Below, piece by piece: positions 1-8,185 of a DNA stretch of 64,000 bases. The notes under the pieces were generated by a model. The model searched no databases and was not told the DNA's origin. It saw only the letters and a program-made list of their open reading frames with translations. The position numbers and the translations under genes were made by a program. Source of the DNA: Nocardia yamanashiensis NBRC 100130 (GTDB taxonomy: Bacteria; Actinomycetota; Actinomycetes; Mycobacteriales; Mycobacteriaceae); assembly GCF_001613325.1 (NCBI RefSeq), contig NZ_BDCD01000020.1, forward strand, positions 62,001 to 126,000. Direction: 5' to 3'. Position 1 is the first letter of the stretch; each line of letters opens with the position of its first letter.

Positions 1-1
1 G

Positions 2-226
2 GTGCAGCGCGGCGGGGTGCTGCTGATCATGACCATGCGCGAATTCGCCGCGCTGGAACTGCTGACGGCGCGGCCGGGCAGTCTGGTCACCCGGGGCGAA
101 CTCGCCGAATACTGCAACGAGCCGTCACCGGTCGCCATCGACGACCTGATGACCAGGCTGGAACGCAAACTCGGTGCGCCCCAGCTGATTCACCCGGCCG
201 CCGCCGGCTACCGGCTGCACGTCTAG
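2..226 (+). CDS. Winged-helix (OmpR/PhoB-type) DNA-binding domain, C-terminal fragment
   Basis: This is the 3' end of a gene that begins before the window; only about 74 residues are visible. They match the trans_reg_C winged helix of OmpR-family regulators: a strand reading LLIMTMREFAALELL, a helix with ARPGSLVTRGELAE, a recognition-helix region ending in TRLERKLG, and the C-terminal hairpin IHPAAAGYRLHV. The recognition helix reads AIDDLMTRLERKL rather than the usual VDVHISRLRRKL, so its DNA preference may differ. Any receiver or other sensor domain would lie outside the window. The gene runs tail to tail into ilvA with a 4-bp overlap of stop codons. The domain assignment is good, but whether this is a response regulator cannot be seen. 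Confidence 0.75.
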   Translation: MQRGGVLLIMTMREFAALELLTARPGSLVTRGELAEYCNEPSPVAIDDLMTRLERKLGAPQLIHPAAAGYRLHV

Positions 227-1578
227 GTGAGGTAGCGGTAGGCCGGGGAACCCGGATCCAGCCGCTCGCACTGGATTCGCGAGGCCTTGATGCGGCTCAG
301 CAGCGCGTCCAGTCCCTCCGGCGCGCCCAGTTCGATACCCACCAGAGCCGCACCGGTTTCCCGGTTGTTGCGCTTGACGTACTCGAACAGCGTGATGTCG
401 TCGTCGGGCCCCAGCGCCTCGTCCAGGAAGCGCCGCAGCGCGCCCGGCTCCTGCGGAAAGTCCACCAGGAAATAGTGTTTCAGCCCCTGGTGCACCAGCG
501 AGCGCTCGATCACCTCGCCGTAGCGGGAGACGTCGTTGTTGCCGCCGGACAGCAGGCACACCACGGTGGAGCCGGGTTCGATGTGCACCTCGCGCAGCGC
601 GGCCACCGACAGCGCGCCCGCCGGTTCGGCCACGATGCCCTCGTTCTGGTAGATCTCGAGCATGGCGGTGCAGATGGCGCCTTCGTCGACCTGCATCATG
701 CGGAAAGACCCTGCGCCGGAATCGGTTTCGGTGCTGGTCAGCAGCGGCAGCGAGGCGTGCGAGCGGACGTGGCCGCCGAAGCGCGACACCGCCTGGAACG
801 GCACCGCGCCGATGCGGCGCACCGCCGCCCCGTCCACGAACGGATCGATCTCGGGCAGCGTCACCGGTCCCCCGGCCACCAGCGCGGCGGTCATGGACGC
901 GGCGCCGGAGGGCTCCACGCCGAGAATGGCCGTGCGCGGCGACCTTTCGCGCAGATAGGTGCCGACGCCGGCGAGGCAGCCGCCGCCGCCGACCGGCACG
1001 ATCACCAGATCGGGTTCGCGGCCCAGCTGTTCCAGGAACTCGGCGGCGATGGTGCCCTGCCCGGCCGCGGTGCGCGGATCGTCGAAGGGCGGCACCATGG
1101 TCGCGCCGGTGCGGGCGACATCGTCGGCGGCGGCCGCGGCGGCCGCGTCGTAGGTGTCGCCGGTGGCGATGAGCTCCACGAACTCGCCGCCGTGCACGCG
1201 AATGCGGTCGCGTTTCTGCTTCGGGGTGGTGGTCGGCACGTAGATGCGGCCCTTGATGCCCATGGCCTTGCAGGCGAAAGCCACGCCCTGGGCATGGTTT
1301 CCGGCGCTGGCGGTCACCACGCCGGCCGCGCGCTCGGCCGCTGTCAGCTGCACGATCAGGTTGTAGGCGCCGCGCAGCTTGTAGGAGCGCACGGCGGTGA
1401 GGTCCTCACGCTTGAGGTAGACCTCGGCCCCGGTCAGCGCCGACAGCCGTGCGATGCGTTGCAGCGGCGTCGGCTCGATAATGTCGGAAATTCGCTTCGC
1501 GGCCGCATCGATCTCGTCCGCCGTCAGTTCGGGCAGCGGATTGGACACTTTCTCGGCTACAGCAAGCGGATCAGACAC
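223..1578 (-). CDS. ilvA: Threonine ammonia-lyase (threonine dehydratase), biosynthetic type
   Basis: This PLP enzyme deaminates L-threonine to 2-oxobutanoate, the committed step of isoleucine synthesis, in the cytoplasm. The 451 residues begin at a GTG. The PLP lysine is K67 in SYKLRGAYN, and the phosphate-binding glycine loop VPVGGGGCLAG lies near residue 200. After the catalytic domain a single ACT-like regulatory domain (about 365-445, starting LKHYFLVDFPQEPGALRRF) gives the short actinobacterial form, against the two ACT-like domains of E. coli IlvA. The region around 1579-1702 separates it from the reductase upstream. In M. tuberculosis the homologue Rv1559 also sits next to a deazaflavin-dependent reductase (recalled synteny). 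Confidence 0.95.
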   Translation of the reverse strand: MSDPLAVAEKVSNPLPELTADEIDAAAKRISDIIEPTPLQRIARLSALTGAEVYLKREDLTAVRSYKLRGAYNLIVQLTAAERAAGVVTASAGNHAQGVAFACKAMGIKGRIYVPTTTPKQKRDRIRVHGGEFVELIATGDTYDAAAAAAADDVARTGATMVPPFDDPRTAAGQGTIAAEFLEQLGREPDLVIVPVGGGGCLAGVGTYLRERSPRTAILGVEPSGAASMTAALVAGGPVTLPEIDPFVDGAAVRRIGAVPFQAVSRFGGHVRSHASLPLLTSTETDSGAGSFRMMQVDEGAICTAMLEIYQNEGIVAEPAGALSVAALREVHIEPGSTVVCLLSGGNNDVSRYGEVIERSLVHQGLKHYFLVDFPQEPGALRRFLDEALGPDDDITLFEYVKRNNRETGAALVGIELGAPEGLDALLSRIKASRIQCERLDPGSPAYRYLT

Positions 1579-1662
1579 CCGAACATGCTAGCCGGGAGCG
1601 GGGCGCGCGCTCGAGGCAGCGCCGACAATCGGGCGAATCATCCGGTTTGCCACCTACGAAAA

Positions 1663-1687
1663 TGCCCCGGCAGCAACTGCCGGGGCA
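1663..1687 (-). terminator. Intrinsic terminator of the Ddn-like reductase gene
   Basis: A perfect 10-bp stem TGCCCCGGCA / TGCCGGGGCA closes a 5-nt loop. On the minus strand it is followed directly by TTTT, and it lies 15 bp after the stop codon of the reductase gene. It also keeps that transcript from entering ilvA. Confidence 0.8.
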
Positions 1688-1702
1688 CTGTCCGATCCGA
1701 AC

Positions 1703-2140
1703 TCAGTCGCGGGGCGTGAGGACGAAGACGGGAATCTCGCGGGTGGTCTTGGTCTGGTATCCGGCGTAATCCGGCCAGGCTTCCACGGCCCGCTTCCACC
1801 ACAGGTCCTTCTCCTCGCCGGTCACCTCGCGGGCGTCGTAGTCCTTGACCACGGCCCCGTCGCGCAACTCGACGTGCGGTTCGGCCTTGATGTTCCAGTA
1901 CCAGACCGGATGCTTGGGCGCGCCGCCGAGCGAGGCGACCACGGCGTACTCACCGTTGTGCTCGACGCGCATGAGCGCGGTCTTGCGGAGTTTGCCGGTC
2001 TTGGCGCCGCGGCTGGTGAGCAGGACGATCGGCTTGCCCTTGATGGTCGTGCCCTCGGTGCCGCCCGAATTCTCGAACTTCTCGGCCTGTTCGCGGGCCC
2101 AATCGGATGTGCTGGGTTCGTACTCTCCGGTTAGTGGCAT
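1703..2140 (-). CDS. Deazaflavin (F420)-dependent nitroreductase-family protein (Ddn-like)
   Basis: This 145-residue protein belongs to the DUF385 / deazaflavin-dependent nitroreductase family, small split-barrel proteins of mycobacteria and nocardiae that use reduced F420. Family hallmarks are seen in order: an N-terminal helix with DWAREQAEKFENSGG, the core VLLTSRGAKTGKLRKTALMRVEH, then YAVVASLGGAPKHPVWYWNIKAEPHVEL and a C-terminal IPVFVLTPRD. The ATG at 2140 was chosen because homologues begin at MPLTGEYEPS; an in-frame extension to 2194 adds 18 residues unlike the family. The natural substrate is unknown. The adjacency to ilvA matches Rv1558-Rv1559 as I recall it. Confidence 0.85.
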   Translation of the reverse strand: MPLTGEYEPSTSDWAREQAEKFENSGGTEGTTIKGKPIVLLTSRGAKTGKLRKTALMRVEHNGEYAVVASLGGAPKHPVWYWNIKAEPHVELRDGAVVKDYDAREVTGEEKDLWWKRAVEAWPDYAGYQTKTTREIPVFVLTPRD

Positions 2141-2237
2141 GCCGGGCACAACACGCGCCGCCGCGTTCTTGTTCCATGGACCACACCACAGCAAAGTTCG
2201 GTTGCCCGAACTTATGGTCCGCGGGTAGCCTGAGCTG

Positions 2238-2459
2238 ATGGCACTGGTTCACCCCACGCAAGTCGACCGTTCTCCCGCACGCCGGGCGAGCGTGGAGCTC
2301 GCGGGCACGGCGTGGCCGGTGTACAAGCTCGAAGCCCTGGGCGCGGGCCTGGTCGTCGGCCTGCTGCTGGCGCTGATCACCGGTTCGCCGCAGATCGCCG
2401 TGCTGGCGGCGGCGACCATCACCTCGGCCCGCTGGCTCATCGCCCTCGCGCGCGGCTGA
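2238..2459 (+). CDS. Small two-helix membrane protein, unknown function
   Basis: A 73-residue protein with a short polar N-terminus and two hydrophobic segments (about 32-48, LEALGAGLVVGLLLALI, and 50-68, QIAVLAAATITSARWLIAL). They are separated by the turn TGSPQ, so it is probably a hairpin in the cytoplasmic membrane. It is divergent from the Ddn-like gene and stands alone before the polysaccharide locus. I do not recognise a family, and nothing in the context assigns a role. The ATG and the coding periodicity are reasonable. Confidence 0.55.
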   Translation: MALVHPTQVDRSPARRASVELAGTAWPVYKLEALGAGLVVGLLLALITGSPQIAVLAAATITSARWLIALARG

Positions 2460-2571
2460 ACCGGAATCACCCCGAGCGGCTACACCGCATATCGTCCTGA
2501 GCAGGGATTTCCCAGACTGACCACCGCGTGTCTTCCCGAGATTGATACGTGTCGGCTACTACAGTCTGCTG

Positions 2572-3213
2572 GTGGCCAGCAAACTCGGGACCGTAAGCCT
2601 TCTCATCGCAGCCGCCACCCTCACCCCCTCCGCAGCGGCGCATGCCGACGTCGAAGCGCTGCCGCCGCACGAGCGCACGATTCAATCGCTCAACGGGAGT
2701 TTCGTCGTCGGCCATCGTGACGAACGGATCAATCGCGTCGCCCCACTCAATATGGTGGGCACCACCCGCGAGGCGTTCGTCGACAATATCGCCTACGGGC
2801 ACATCCTCGGCCCCGCCACCGGGGTGCTCAAGACCGGCTATCACGTCGGTTGCGCGGTGAGCATCGGCGCGGGCACGGTGGGCGCCACCCCGGACCTCAC
2901 CGTCGGCACCACCATCGATCCGGGCAAGATCCTGGGCACCGACCCGGGCGCGGCCATTCCGCCGCTGATACTCGGCGCGAACCCGAATCCCGTTGCCACG
3001 CTGAACCTCTCGGCCGGTGAGGTGAAGGAGGTCCCGGTCGGCGAGAAGGAGGTGGTGGCGGGCACGGTGGGGACCATCGTGATCCGCGACTTCCACATCA
3101 TCGTCAACCAGTGCACCGGGCCGGTCGCCATCCGGCATTACACCTATCTCTTCACGAAATCCCCCGAGGTCGACGACAGCGGTGCGGTTTTCGGCGAATC
3201 CACTTGGCTGTAG
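2572..3213 (+). CDS. MspA-family porin (mycomembrane channel)
   Basis: MspA-type proteins are secreted and assemble as oligomeric beta-barrel channels in the mycolic-acid outer membrane, where they admit small hydrophilic solutes. From the GTG at 2572 the 213-residue product has a classical signal peptide (about 1-26, cleaved after AAAHA). A beta-rich mature part follows, with the family pattern TREAFVDNIAYGHI, GYHVGCAVSIGAG, an IPPLI turn, a second half ending IVIRDFHIIVNQCTGPVAIRHYTYL, and a terminal aromatic/Trp motif. Two cysteines sit in the barrel part. A TTG at 2542 would add ten residues and cannot be excluded, since neither start has a strong ribosome site. It lies only 40 bp before the BcsB-like gene on the same strand, which suggests co-expression with the polysaccharide locus. 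Confidence 0.85.
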   Translation: MASKLGTVSLLIAAATLTPSAAAHADVEALPPHERTIQSLNGSFVVGHRDERINRVAPLNMVGTTREAFVDNIAYGHILGPATGVLKTGYHVGCAVSIGAGTVGATPDLTVGTTIDPGKILGTDPGAAIPPLILGANPNPVATLNLSAGEVKEVPVGEKEVVAGTVGTIVIRDFHIIVNQCTGPVAIRHYTYLFTKSPEVDDSGAVFGESTWL

Positions 3214-3253
3214 GGCGATTTCGCGCCCACCGACGTAGCTCAGGAGCTCAGCG

Positions 3254-5212
3254 ATGACCCTGCGTGCTCTCCCCTCCGGCGTGCTGCGCCGCTCGGCCCT
3301 GGCGCTGCTGGCGCTCACGACCGCGGCGCTGGCCGTCACCACCCCGGTGATCGCCACGGCCGAACCCGCCGATCATCCGCTCGCACTGCAGAGCCTGGGC
3401 CTGGGCAAGGCGCTGCGGTTCCCGGGGCGGACCCACGAGATCACGCTCACCCTGCCCATCCTGCCCGGGCTGGCGCCCACCGCCCTCGTGGGCACGGTGC
3501 AGCTGCCGCCGACCCTGGCGCGCGGCACCCTGGAGGCGCGATCGGGGCAGAAGGTGCTGGATAGGGTGAATCTGCCCGCCGATCCCCGTGCGCCACTGCG
3601 CATCTCGCTGGCCGGGGCGGAGGTGAAGGGCAATGCGGTGGCGGTCACGCTGATCTCCGCGCTGGTGCCCGAACCCGGCATCTGCCCGGACGACTGGACC
3701 GGGCAGCCGATGACGCTCACCGATGCCGCGGTCACCTACTTCGGGGAGGAACAGCAGCCCGCCACGGTGGCCGAGTTCCTGCCGGCGGCACTGGACCGGC
3801 TCACCGTGTATCTGCCCGCGAACCCGTCGCAGACCGAGTCGGCGGCCGCGCTGCAGCTGGTGACGGCGGTGACCGCGCGCTATGTCAATCGGCCCGTGGC
3901 GGTGGACGTGCGCCGGTTCGATTCCGGCGCGACGCTTCCCGATCATCCCCCGGCCTTCCTGGAACGCCAGGTGGCGGTGCGCGAATCGAGCGATCCGGGG
4001 CTGCGGCTGGCCGGTGGGCCCGCGCCGGTGCTGACCGTGTCCGGTGACGCGCAGTCGCTGCCGGTCCAGATGCGCCTGCTCACCAGCGATCTGGCCCGCG
4101 CGGCGCTGGGCACCGACGCCACCGCCATCGGCCTGCCCGCCGCGCCGCAGCTGGCCCCGGAATCGACCACGCTGCAGGAGCTGGGGCAGAACCAGCTCAG
4201 CGCCACCGCCATCGGATACGTGCAGGTGTCCTTCGCCATCGACCAGACCCGCTTGGGGCGGCCGTCGCAGGGCGTGCGGATCAATCTCTACGGCAATCAC
4301 ACTCCGCTGCCGGACACCTTGAACGGGCAGCTGAGCGTGGCGGTCGGGGACCGGCAGATCGCGGCCTGGCCGGTGGAACCGTCCGGGCGTTTCGACCAGT
4401 GGGTGACCATCCCGAATCAGTTGCTGAGCCGGTTCACCACCGTGACGGTCACCCTGCAACAGGCGGGCCTGACCCACGGTTGCGGTCTGGAGCAGCCGGT
4501 CACGCTGACCATCGATCCGGAGGGCGAGGTGCAGAGCACGCTGTCCGCGCCGCCGGCGCCGGGCGGGCTGGGCGCGCTGCCGCAGGCGCTGCTGCCCCGG
4601 GTGCGGGTGGGATTGCAGACCCCCGGGTTCGCCGATACCGTCCGGGCCGCACAGGTGCTGGTGGCCCTGCAGCGTCTGACGGCGGTGCCGCTGCGGCCGG
4701 AACTGACCTCCTTCGGCGATGCCGCGAACAGCAGCCTGCCCGCGGTGCTGATCGTGCCGGACGGCGAGGTTCCGTCCGCGATCGCGATGCCGTTGTCGCG
4801 CAGTGGCGACACCCTCACCGTCTACGGTGACGACGCCTATCTCAAGACCACCATCGATCTGTCGCCGCCGCTGAATTTCGGTTCGCTGCAAGCGACTTGG
4901 AGCGGTAAGCGCACGGTGGTCGTGGCCACCTCCACCGCGGCCCCGGAACATCTGGACCGCCTGCTGAACTGGCTGGTCGCCGATCCGGAGCGGTCCTTCC
5001 AGCTGACCGGGCCGGTGCTGTTGCAGGCCGGAGACCGGGAACCGGAGCTCTTCGATCCGGTCGCCTCCTCCCCCGAAGAGTTCGTGACGAGCGCCGAGCC
5101 CGATCGCGATATTCCGCTGGCGCGCAAGCTGACCCTGGTCGGCAGCGCCATCCTGGTGGCCGGGCTGCTGGCCGGGGCCGTGATCCTGTTGCAGCGCCGG
5201 CGTTCCCGCTGA
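3254..5212 (+). CDS. BcsB-like periplasmic, membrane-anchored polysaccharide synthase partner
   Basis: A 652-residue secreted protein with an N-terminal signal peptide (to about residue 34, ATA-EP) and one C-terminal transmembrane helix (about 627-647) ending in RRRSR. Between them are two repeats of a jelly-roll-like then alpha/beta arrangement, as in BcsB. Examples are the strand set around LRISLAGAEVKGNAVAVTLISALVPEPGICPDDW and the alpha/beta part AALQLVTAVTARYVNRPVAVDVRRF, echoed later by AAQVLVALQRLTAVPLRPELTSF. BcsB escorts the glucan emerging from the synthase BcsA; the equivalent partner here is the GT2 gene two downstream. A CAGGAG ribosome site precedes the ATG. The next gene starts 7 bp after its stop. 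The assignment rests on fold-level pattern and context rather than close identity. Confidence 0.75.
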   Translation: MTLRALPSGVLRRSALALLALTTAALAVTTPVIATAEPADHPLALQSLGLGKALRFPGRTHEITLTLPILPGLAPTALVGTVQLPPTLARGTLEARSGQKVLDRVNLPADPRAPLRISLAGAEVKGNAVAVTLISALVPEPGICPDDWTGQPMTLTDAAVTYFGEEQQPATVAEFLPAALDRLTVYLPANPSQTESAAALQLVTAVTARYVNRPVAVDVRRFDSGATLPDHPPAFLERQVAVRESSDPGLRLAGGPAPVLTVSGDAQSLPVQMRLLTSDLARAALGTDATAIGLPAAPQLAPESTTLQELGQNQLSATAIGYVQVSFAIDQTRLGRPSQGVRINLYGNHTPLPDTLNGQLSVAVGDRQIAAWPVEPSGRFDQWVTIPNQLLSRFTTVTVTLQQAGLTHGCGLEQPVTLTIDPEGEVQSTLSAPPAPGGLGALPQALLPRVRVGLQTPGFADTVRAAQVLVALQRLTAVPLRPELTSFGDAANSSLPAVLIVPDGEVPSAIAMPLSRSGDTLTVYGDDAYLKTTIDLSPPLNFGSLQATWSGKRTVVVATSTAAPEHLDRLLNWLVADPERSFQLTGPVLLQAGDREPELFDPVASSPEEFVTSAEPDRDIPLARKLTLVGSAILVAGLLAGAVILLQRRRSR

Positions 5213-5219
5213 CCCGGCC

Positions 5220-6719
5220 ATGACCGCCACCGTGGAGGAGACCCGCGCGCCGGAACGACATGTGCCGTGGCTGACCGTCTTCCGGCTGGTGCTGGTGGTG
5301 GCGCTGACCGGAGCGGCGTTCTGGAATCTGTGGGCCGAGCTGATCGAGGACATCGAACAGGGCTCCGATATCGGCTATTTCTTCGCCCTCCCGGTGCTGG
5401 CCGCCTTCGCCGCCACCGGGATGGCGCTGCGGCGCGGCCCGGAACTGCCCATCTACGACCGCCAGACCGATATCATCGCCGGTCTGCTCGGCCTGGTGTG
5501 CACGGGCGCGCTGATCGGGCTGCTGGTCCTGCGCTACCGCTACGAATACGAGATCTGGCATCTGGATCTGCTGGCCGCGCCGCTGTTCCTGATGAGCGTG
5601 AGCATCCTGCTGTTCGGGCTGCGGCCGGTGTTCCGGTTCTGGCCGGTGTGGCTGCTGGTGCTGCTGTGCGCGACCCCGGTCCAGTACCGGCTGCTGGTGG
5701 TGCTGCTGGGCGGCTCGCACGTGGCGGCGGGCGCGGTGACCTTGATTCCGGCGGCGGCCGCGGCGGCCATCGGTTCCGGACGCACCCGCGGCCGGGCACT
5801 GGCGGGCGCCCTGCTCGCGCTGGTGGCCGGCGCGATCACGCTGTTCGTGCTGTGGGTGTGGTTCCCGGACGCGCCGCTGCTGGTCTATCAGCTGATTCCG
5901 CCGGTGGCGGCGGTGTATTCGGCGACCACGGTGATGTACTTCGATCAGCGGAACTGGGCGCACGCGCGGCCGCTGGACCGGCCGATGCTGCCGCACACCG
6001 CATCCCGCTCGCCGAGCGCCCTGGCCACGGCGGTAGTGGCGGCCGGCCTGGTGGCGCTGATCCCGCCGCCCGAGGAATACGAAATCAAGATCGCGGACCT
6101 GCCCGGGATGTCGGTCGCGAGCAATCCCGCCACACCGCCGGGCTGGCAGCTGCTGAACGAGCGCCAATACCCGTGGGCCTCGAGGTACTTCGGCTCGCAC
6201 AACAGCTGGAGCCGGCAGCAGTGGCGGGCGGTGCGCGGTAATCCGGAGTGGGACAAGGAATCCCGGCGCCGTCGGATCATGGTGGACGTCATCCGGGTGC
6301 GGCAGTCGCGCAGCCTGGAGTACTACCCCGAGTTCACCATGTACGCGCTGGCGCAGCCGCGGGTGAGCCCGCCGCGGCGCATCGATCTCGGGCACGGCGT
6401 GGTCGGCCGGCTCAATACCGTGGTCGACGACCGGCAGCTGCTCAGCTGGACCTGGCTGAGCTGGAACTGGGAGGGCCGCGACGGCGCGGAACGGGTCAGT
6501 CTCATCGCGGCCGACAATCATCTGCCGGACGCGGCGTTCCCGCAGCCGAACGCCTCGGTGACCGCGCTCATCCAGAATCAGGCGCACCAGGTGCTGCGCG
6601 GCAATGCGGTGATCATCGACCCGGAATCGGATCTGGGCGATCCGGAATCGGAGTACAAGGACGAACCCATGCTGACCGCGGTGGCGCGCGAGGTGGTCCG
6701 GATCGGAGCGGGCGGATGA
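5220..6719 (+). CDS. Multi-spanning membrane protein: exosortase-like N-half, EpsI-like extracytoplasmic C-half
   Basis: A 499-residue protein. The first ~290 residues contain about eight hydrophobic helices. The run WHLDLLAAPLFLMSVSILLF followed by RFWPVWLLVLLCATPVQYRLL resembles the core of exosortase/archaeosortase (EpsH) proteins. After a final helix near 265-280, about 215 soluble residues follow (LPGMSVASNPATPPGWQLLN onward). They look like the EpsI/DUF3485 domain often fused to or next to exosortases in exopolysaccharide loci. I do not see the catalytic ACSG cysteine motif, so protein sorting is doubtful and a structural or assembly role in the polysaccharide complex seems likelier. 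Its stop overlaps the ATG of the GT2 gene (ATGA), showing translational coupling. The family call is inferred from pattern only. Confidence 0.6.
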   Translation: MTATVEETRAPERHVPWLTVFRLVLVVALTGAAFWNLWAELIEDIEQGSDIGYFFALPVLAAFAATGMALRRGPELPIYDRQTDIIAGLLGLVCTGALIGLLVLRYRYEYEIWHLDLLAAPLFLMSVSILLFGLRPVFRFWPVWLLVLLCATPVQYRLLVVLLGGSHVAAGAVTLIPAAAAAAIGSGRTRGRALAGALLALVAGAITLFVLWVWFPDAPLLVYQLIPPVAAVYSATTVMYFDQRNWAHARPLDRPMLPHTASRSPSALATAVVAAGLVALIPPPEEYEIKIADLPGMSVASNPATPPGWQLLNERQYPWASRYFGSHNSWSRQQWRAVRGNPEWDKESRRRRIMVDVIRVRQSRSLEYYPEFTMYALAQPRVSPPRRIDLGHGVVGRLNTVVDDRQLLSWTWLSWNWEGRDGAERVSLIAADNHLPDAAFPQPNASVTALIQNQAHQVLRGNAVIIDPESDLGDPESEYKDEPMLTAVAREVVRIGAGG

Positions 6720-8185
6720 GCGAACTTCCCGGCCTGGCCACCCCCGCCGAACGCGAGCGGGCGTTGCACGCGGCGGTGCACGGGCTGCGCGAGGACGATC
6801 CGATGGCCTCGGCGTCGGTGGCTTTCCTACCGTGGCAACGCAATACGGTGCTGGCGGTGTGCGCGGTGGTGCTGGGGTGCGCGGTGTTCGCGCCCATGCC
6901 CACGCTCACCGTGGTGATCGCGGCGGCCACCCTCGGGTACATCGCGGTGATGGTGGACCGGGTGCTGGTGTTCGCGCGGGGCATGTCACGCGATGCCATC
7001 CTGACCATCGACGATGCCACGGCGCGGGCGCTGCCCGACGAGCAGTTGCCGCCGTACACGATTCTGGTGCCGGCCTACGGTGAGCCGGAGGTGGTGGGTG
7101 ATCTGATCGCGGCGCTGAACGGGCTGGACTATCCGCGCGATCGGATGCAGGCGCTGCTGCTGCTCGAGGAGGACGACACCCCGACCATCGAGGCGGCGCG
7201 GCGGGCCGGAATCGGTACGGCCGGTAGTGAACACATCACCATCGTGCTGGTGCCGGCGGCGGATCCGCGGACCAAGCCGAAGGCCTGCAATTACGGATTG
7301 CATGCCGCGACCGGCGATATCGTCACCATCTACGATGCCGAGGACATTCCCGATCCGCTGCAATTGCGCCGGGTGGTGGCGGCTTTCGCGGGCCTGCCGC
7401 GGTCGGTGGTGTGCATTCAGGCCAAGCTGGCTTTTCACAATGCCCGGCAGAATCTGCTGACCTCCTGGTTCACCATGGATTACGGGCTGTGGTTCAGCTT
7501 CCTGCTGCCGGGTTTGATGCGCAGCAGTGCGCCGATTCCGTTGGGCGGCACCTCGAATCACTTCCGGCGCAATGTGCTGACCGCCATCGGGGCGTGGGAT
7601 CCGTACAACGTGACCGAGGACGCCGATCTGGGAGTGCGGATCGCGGCGCGCGGATACTCCACGGCCGTCATCGATTCGGTGACCCTGGAGGAGGCCAATC
7701 CGGATGCCATCAACTGGATCCGGCAGCGGTCGCGCTGGTACAAGGGCTATCTGCAGAGCTGGCTGGTGCACGCGCGGCGACCGGTCGAACTGTGGCGCAA
7801 GATCGGGCCGGTCAGCTTCCTGCGGTTCACCCTCATCCTGGCCGGGACGCCGATCATCGCCTGCCTGAACCTGGTGTTCTGGTTCGTCACGCTGGCCTGG
7901 ATCTTCGGCCAGCCCGAGGTGATCGAGAAGATGTTCCCGGCGGCGGTGTACTTCCCGGCGCTCATCGCGCTGGTGCTCGGCAATGCCGCCACCGTGTACA
8001 TGAACATGATCGCCTGCCGGGAGAACGACCGGCCGGACCTGCTCCTGGCCTGCCTGACCTCGCCGCTGTACTGGGTGCTGATGGCGGTCGCGGCGGCCAA
8101 GGGGTGCTGGCAGCTGGTGCGCAATCCGTCCTACTGGGAGAAGACCTTCCACGGTCTGGGCACATCGTCGGAGGACAAGTCGTGA
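6716..8185 (+). CDS. Processive family-2 glycosyltransferase (cellulose-synthase-like)
   Basis: A 489-residue inner-membrane synthase. Two N-terminal helices (about 42-80) precede a cytosolic GT-A domain with all landmarks of processive beta-glycosyltransferases: ILVPAYGEPEVV, the UDP-sugar/metal motif YDAED (D207), the TEDADLG motif (T300-D302, catalytic base D302) and QRSRW (Q337-W341), which binds the acceptor chain. Three or four C-terminal helices could form a translocation channel. There is no PilZ domain at the C-terminus, unlike BcsA, so direct c-di-GMP control is not expected. It is coupled to both neighbours by 4-bp overlaps (ATGA before, GTGA after) and pairs with the BcsB-like protein. 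The sugar it polymerises cannot be read from sequence; glucose (cellulose-like) or mannose are candidates. Confidence 0.85.
   Translation: MSELPGLATPAERERALHAAVHGLREDDPMASASVAFLPWQRNTVLAVCAVVLGCAVFAPMPTLTVVIAAATLGYIAVMVDRVLVFARGMSRDAILTIDDATARALPDEQLPPYTILVPAYGEPEVVGDLIAALNGLDYPRDRMQALLLLEEDDTPTIEAARRAGIGTAGSEHITIVLVPAADPRTKPKACNYGLHAATGDIVTIYDAEDIPDPLQLRRVVAAFAGLPRSVVCIQAKLAFHNARQNLLTSWFTMDYGLWFSFLLPGLMRSSAPIPLGGTSNHFRRNVLTAIGAWDPYNVTEDADLGVRIAARGYSTAVIDSVTLEEANPDAINWIRQRSRWYKGYLQSWLVHARRPVELWRKIGPVSFLRFTLILAGTPIIACLNLVFWFVTLAWIFGQPEVIEKMFPAAVYFPALIALVLGNAATVYMNMIACRENDRPDLLLACLTSPLYWVLMAVAAAKGCWQLVRNPSYWEKTFHGLGTSSEDKS

Noticed and set aside
3248..5353. Long minus-strand open frame across the BcsB-like gene
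   Set aside because: Arg/Gln/Gly-rich shadow frame; the plus-strand gene has signal peptide, ribosome site and family pattern.
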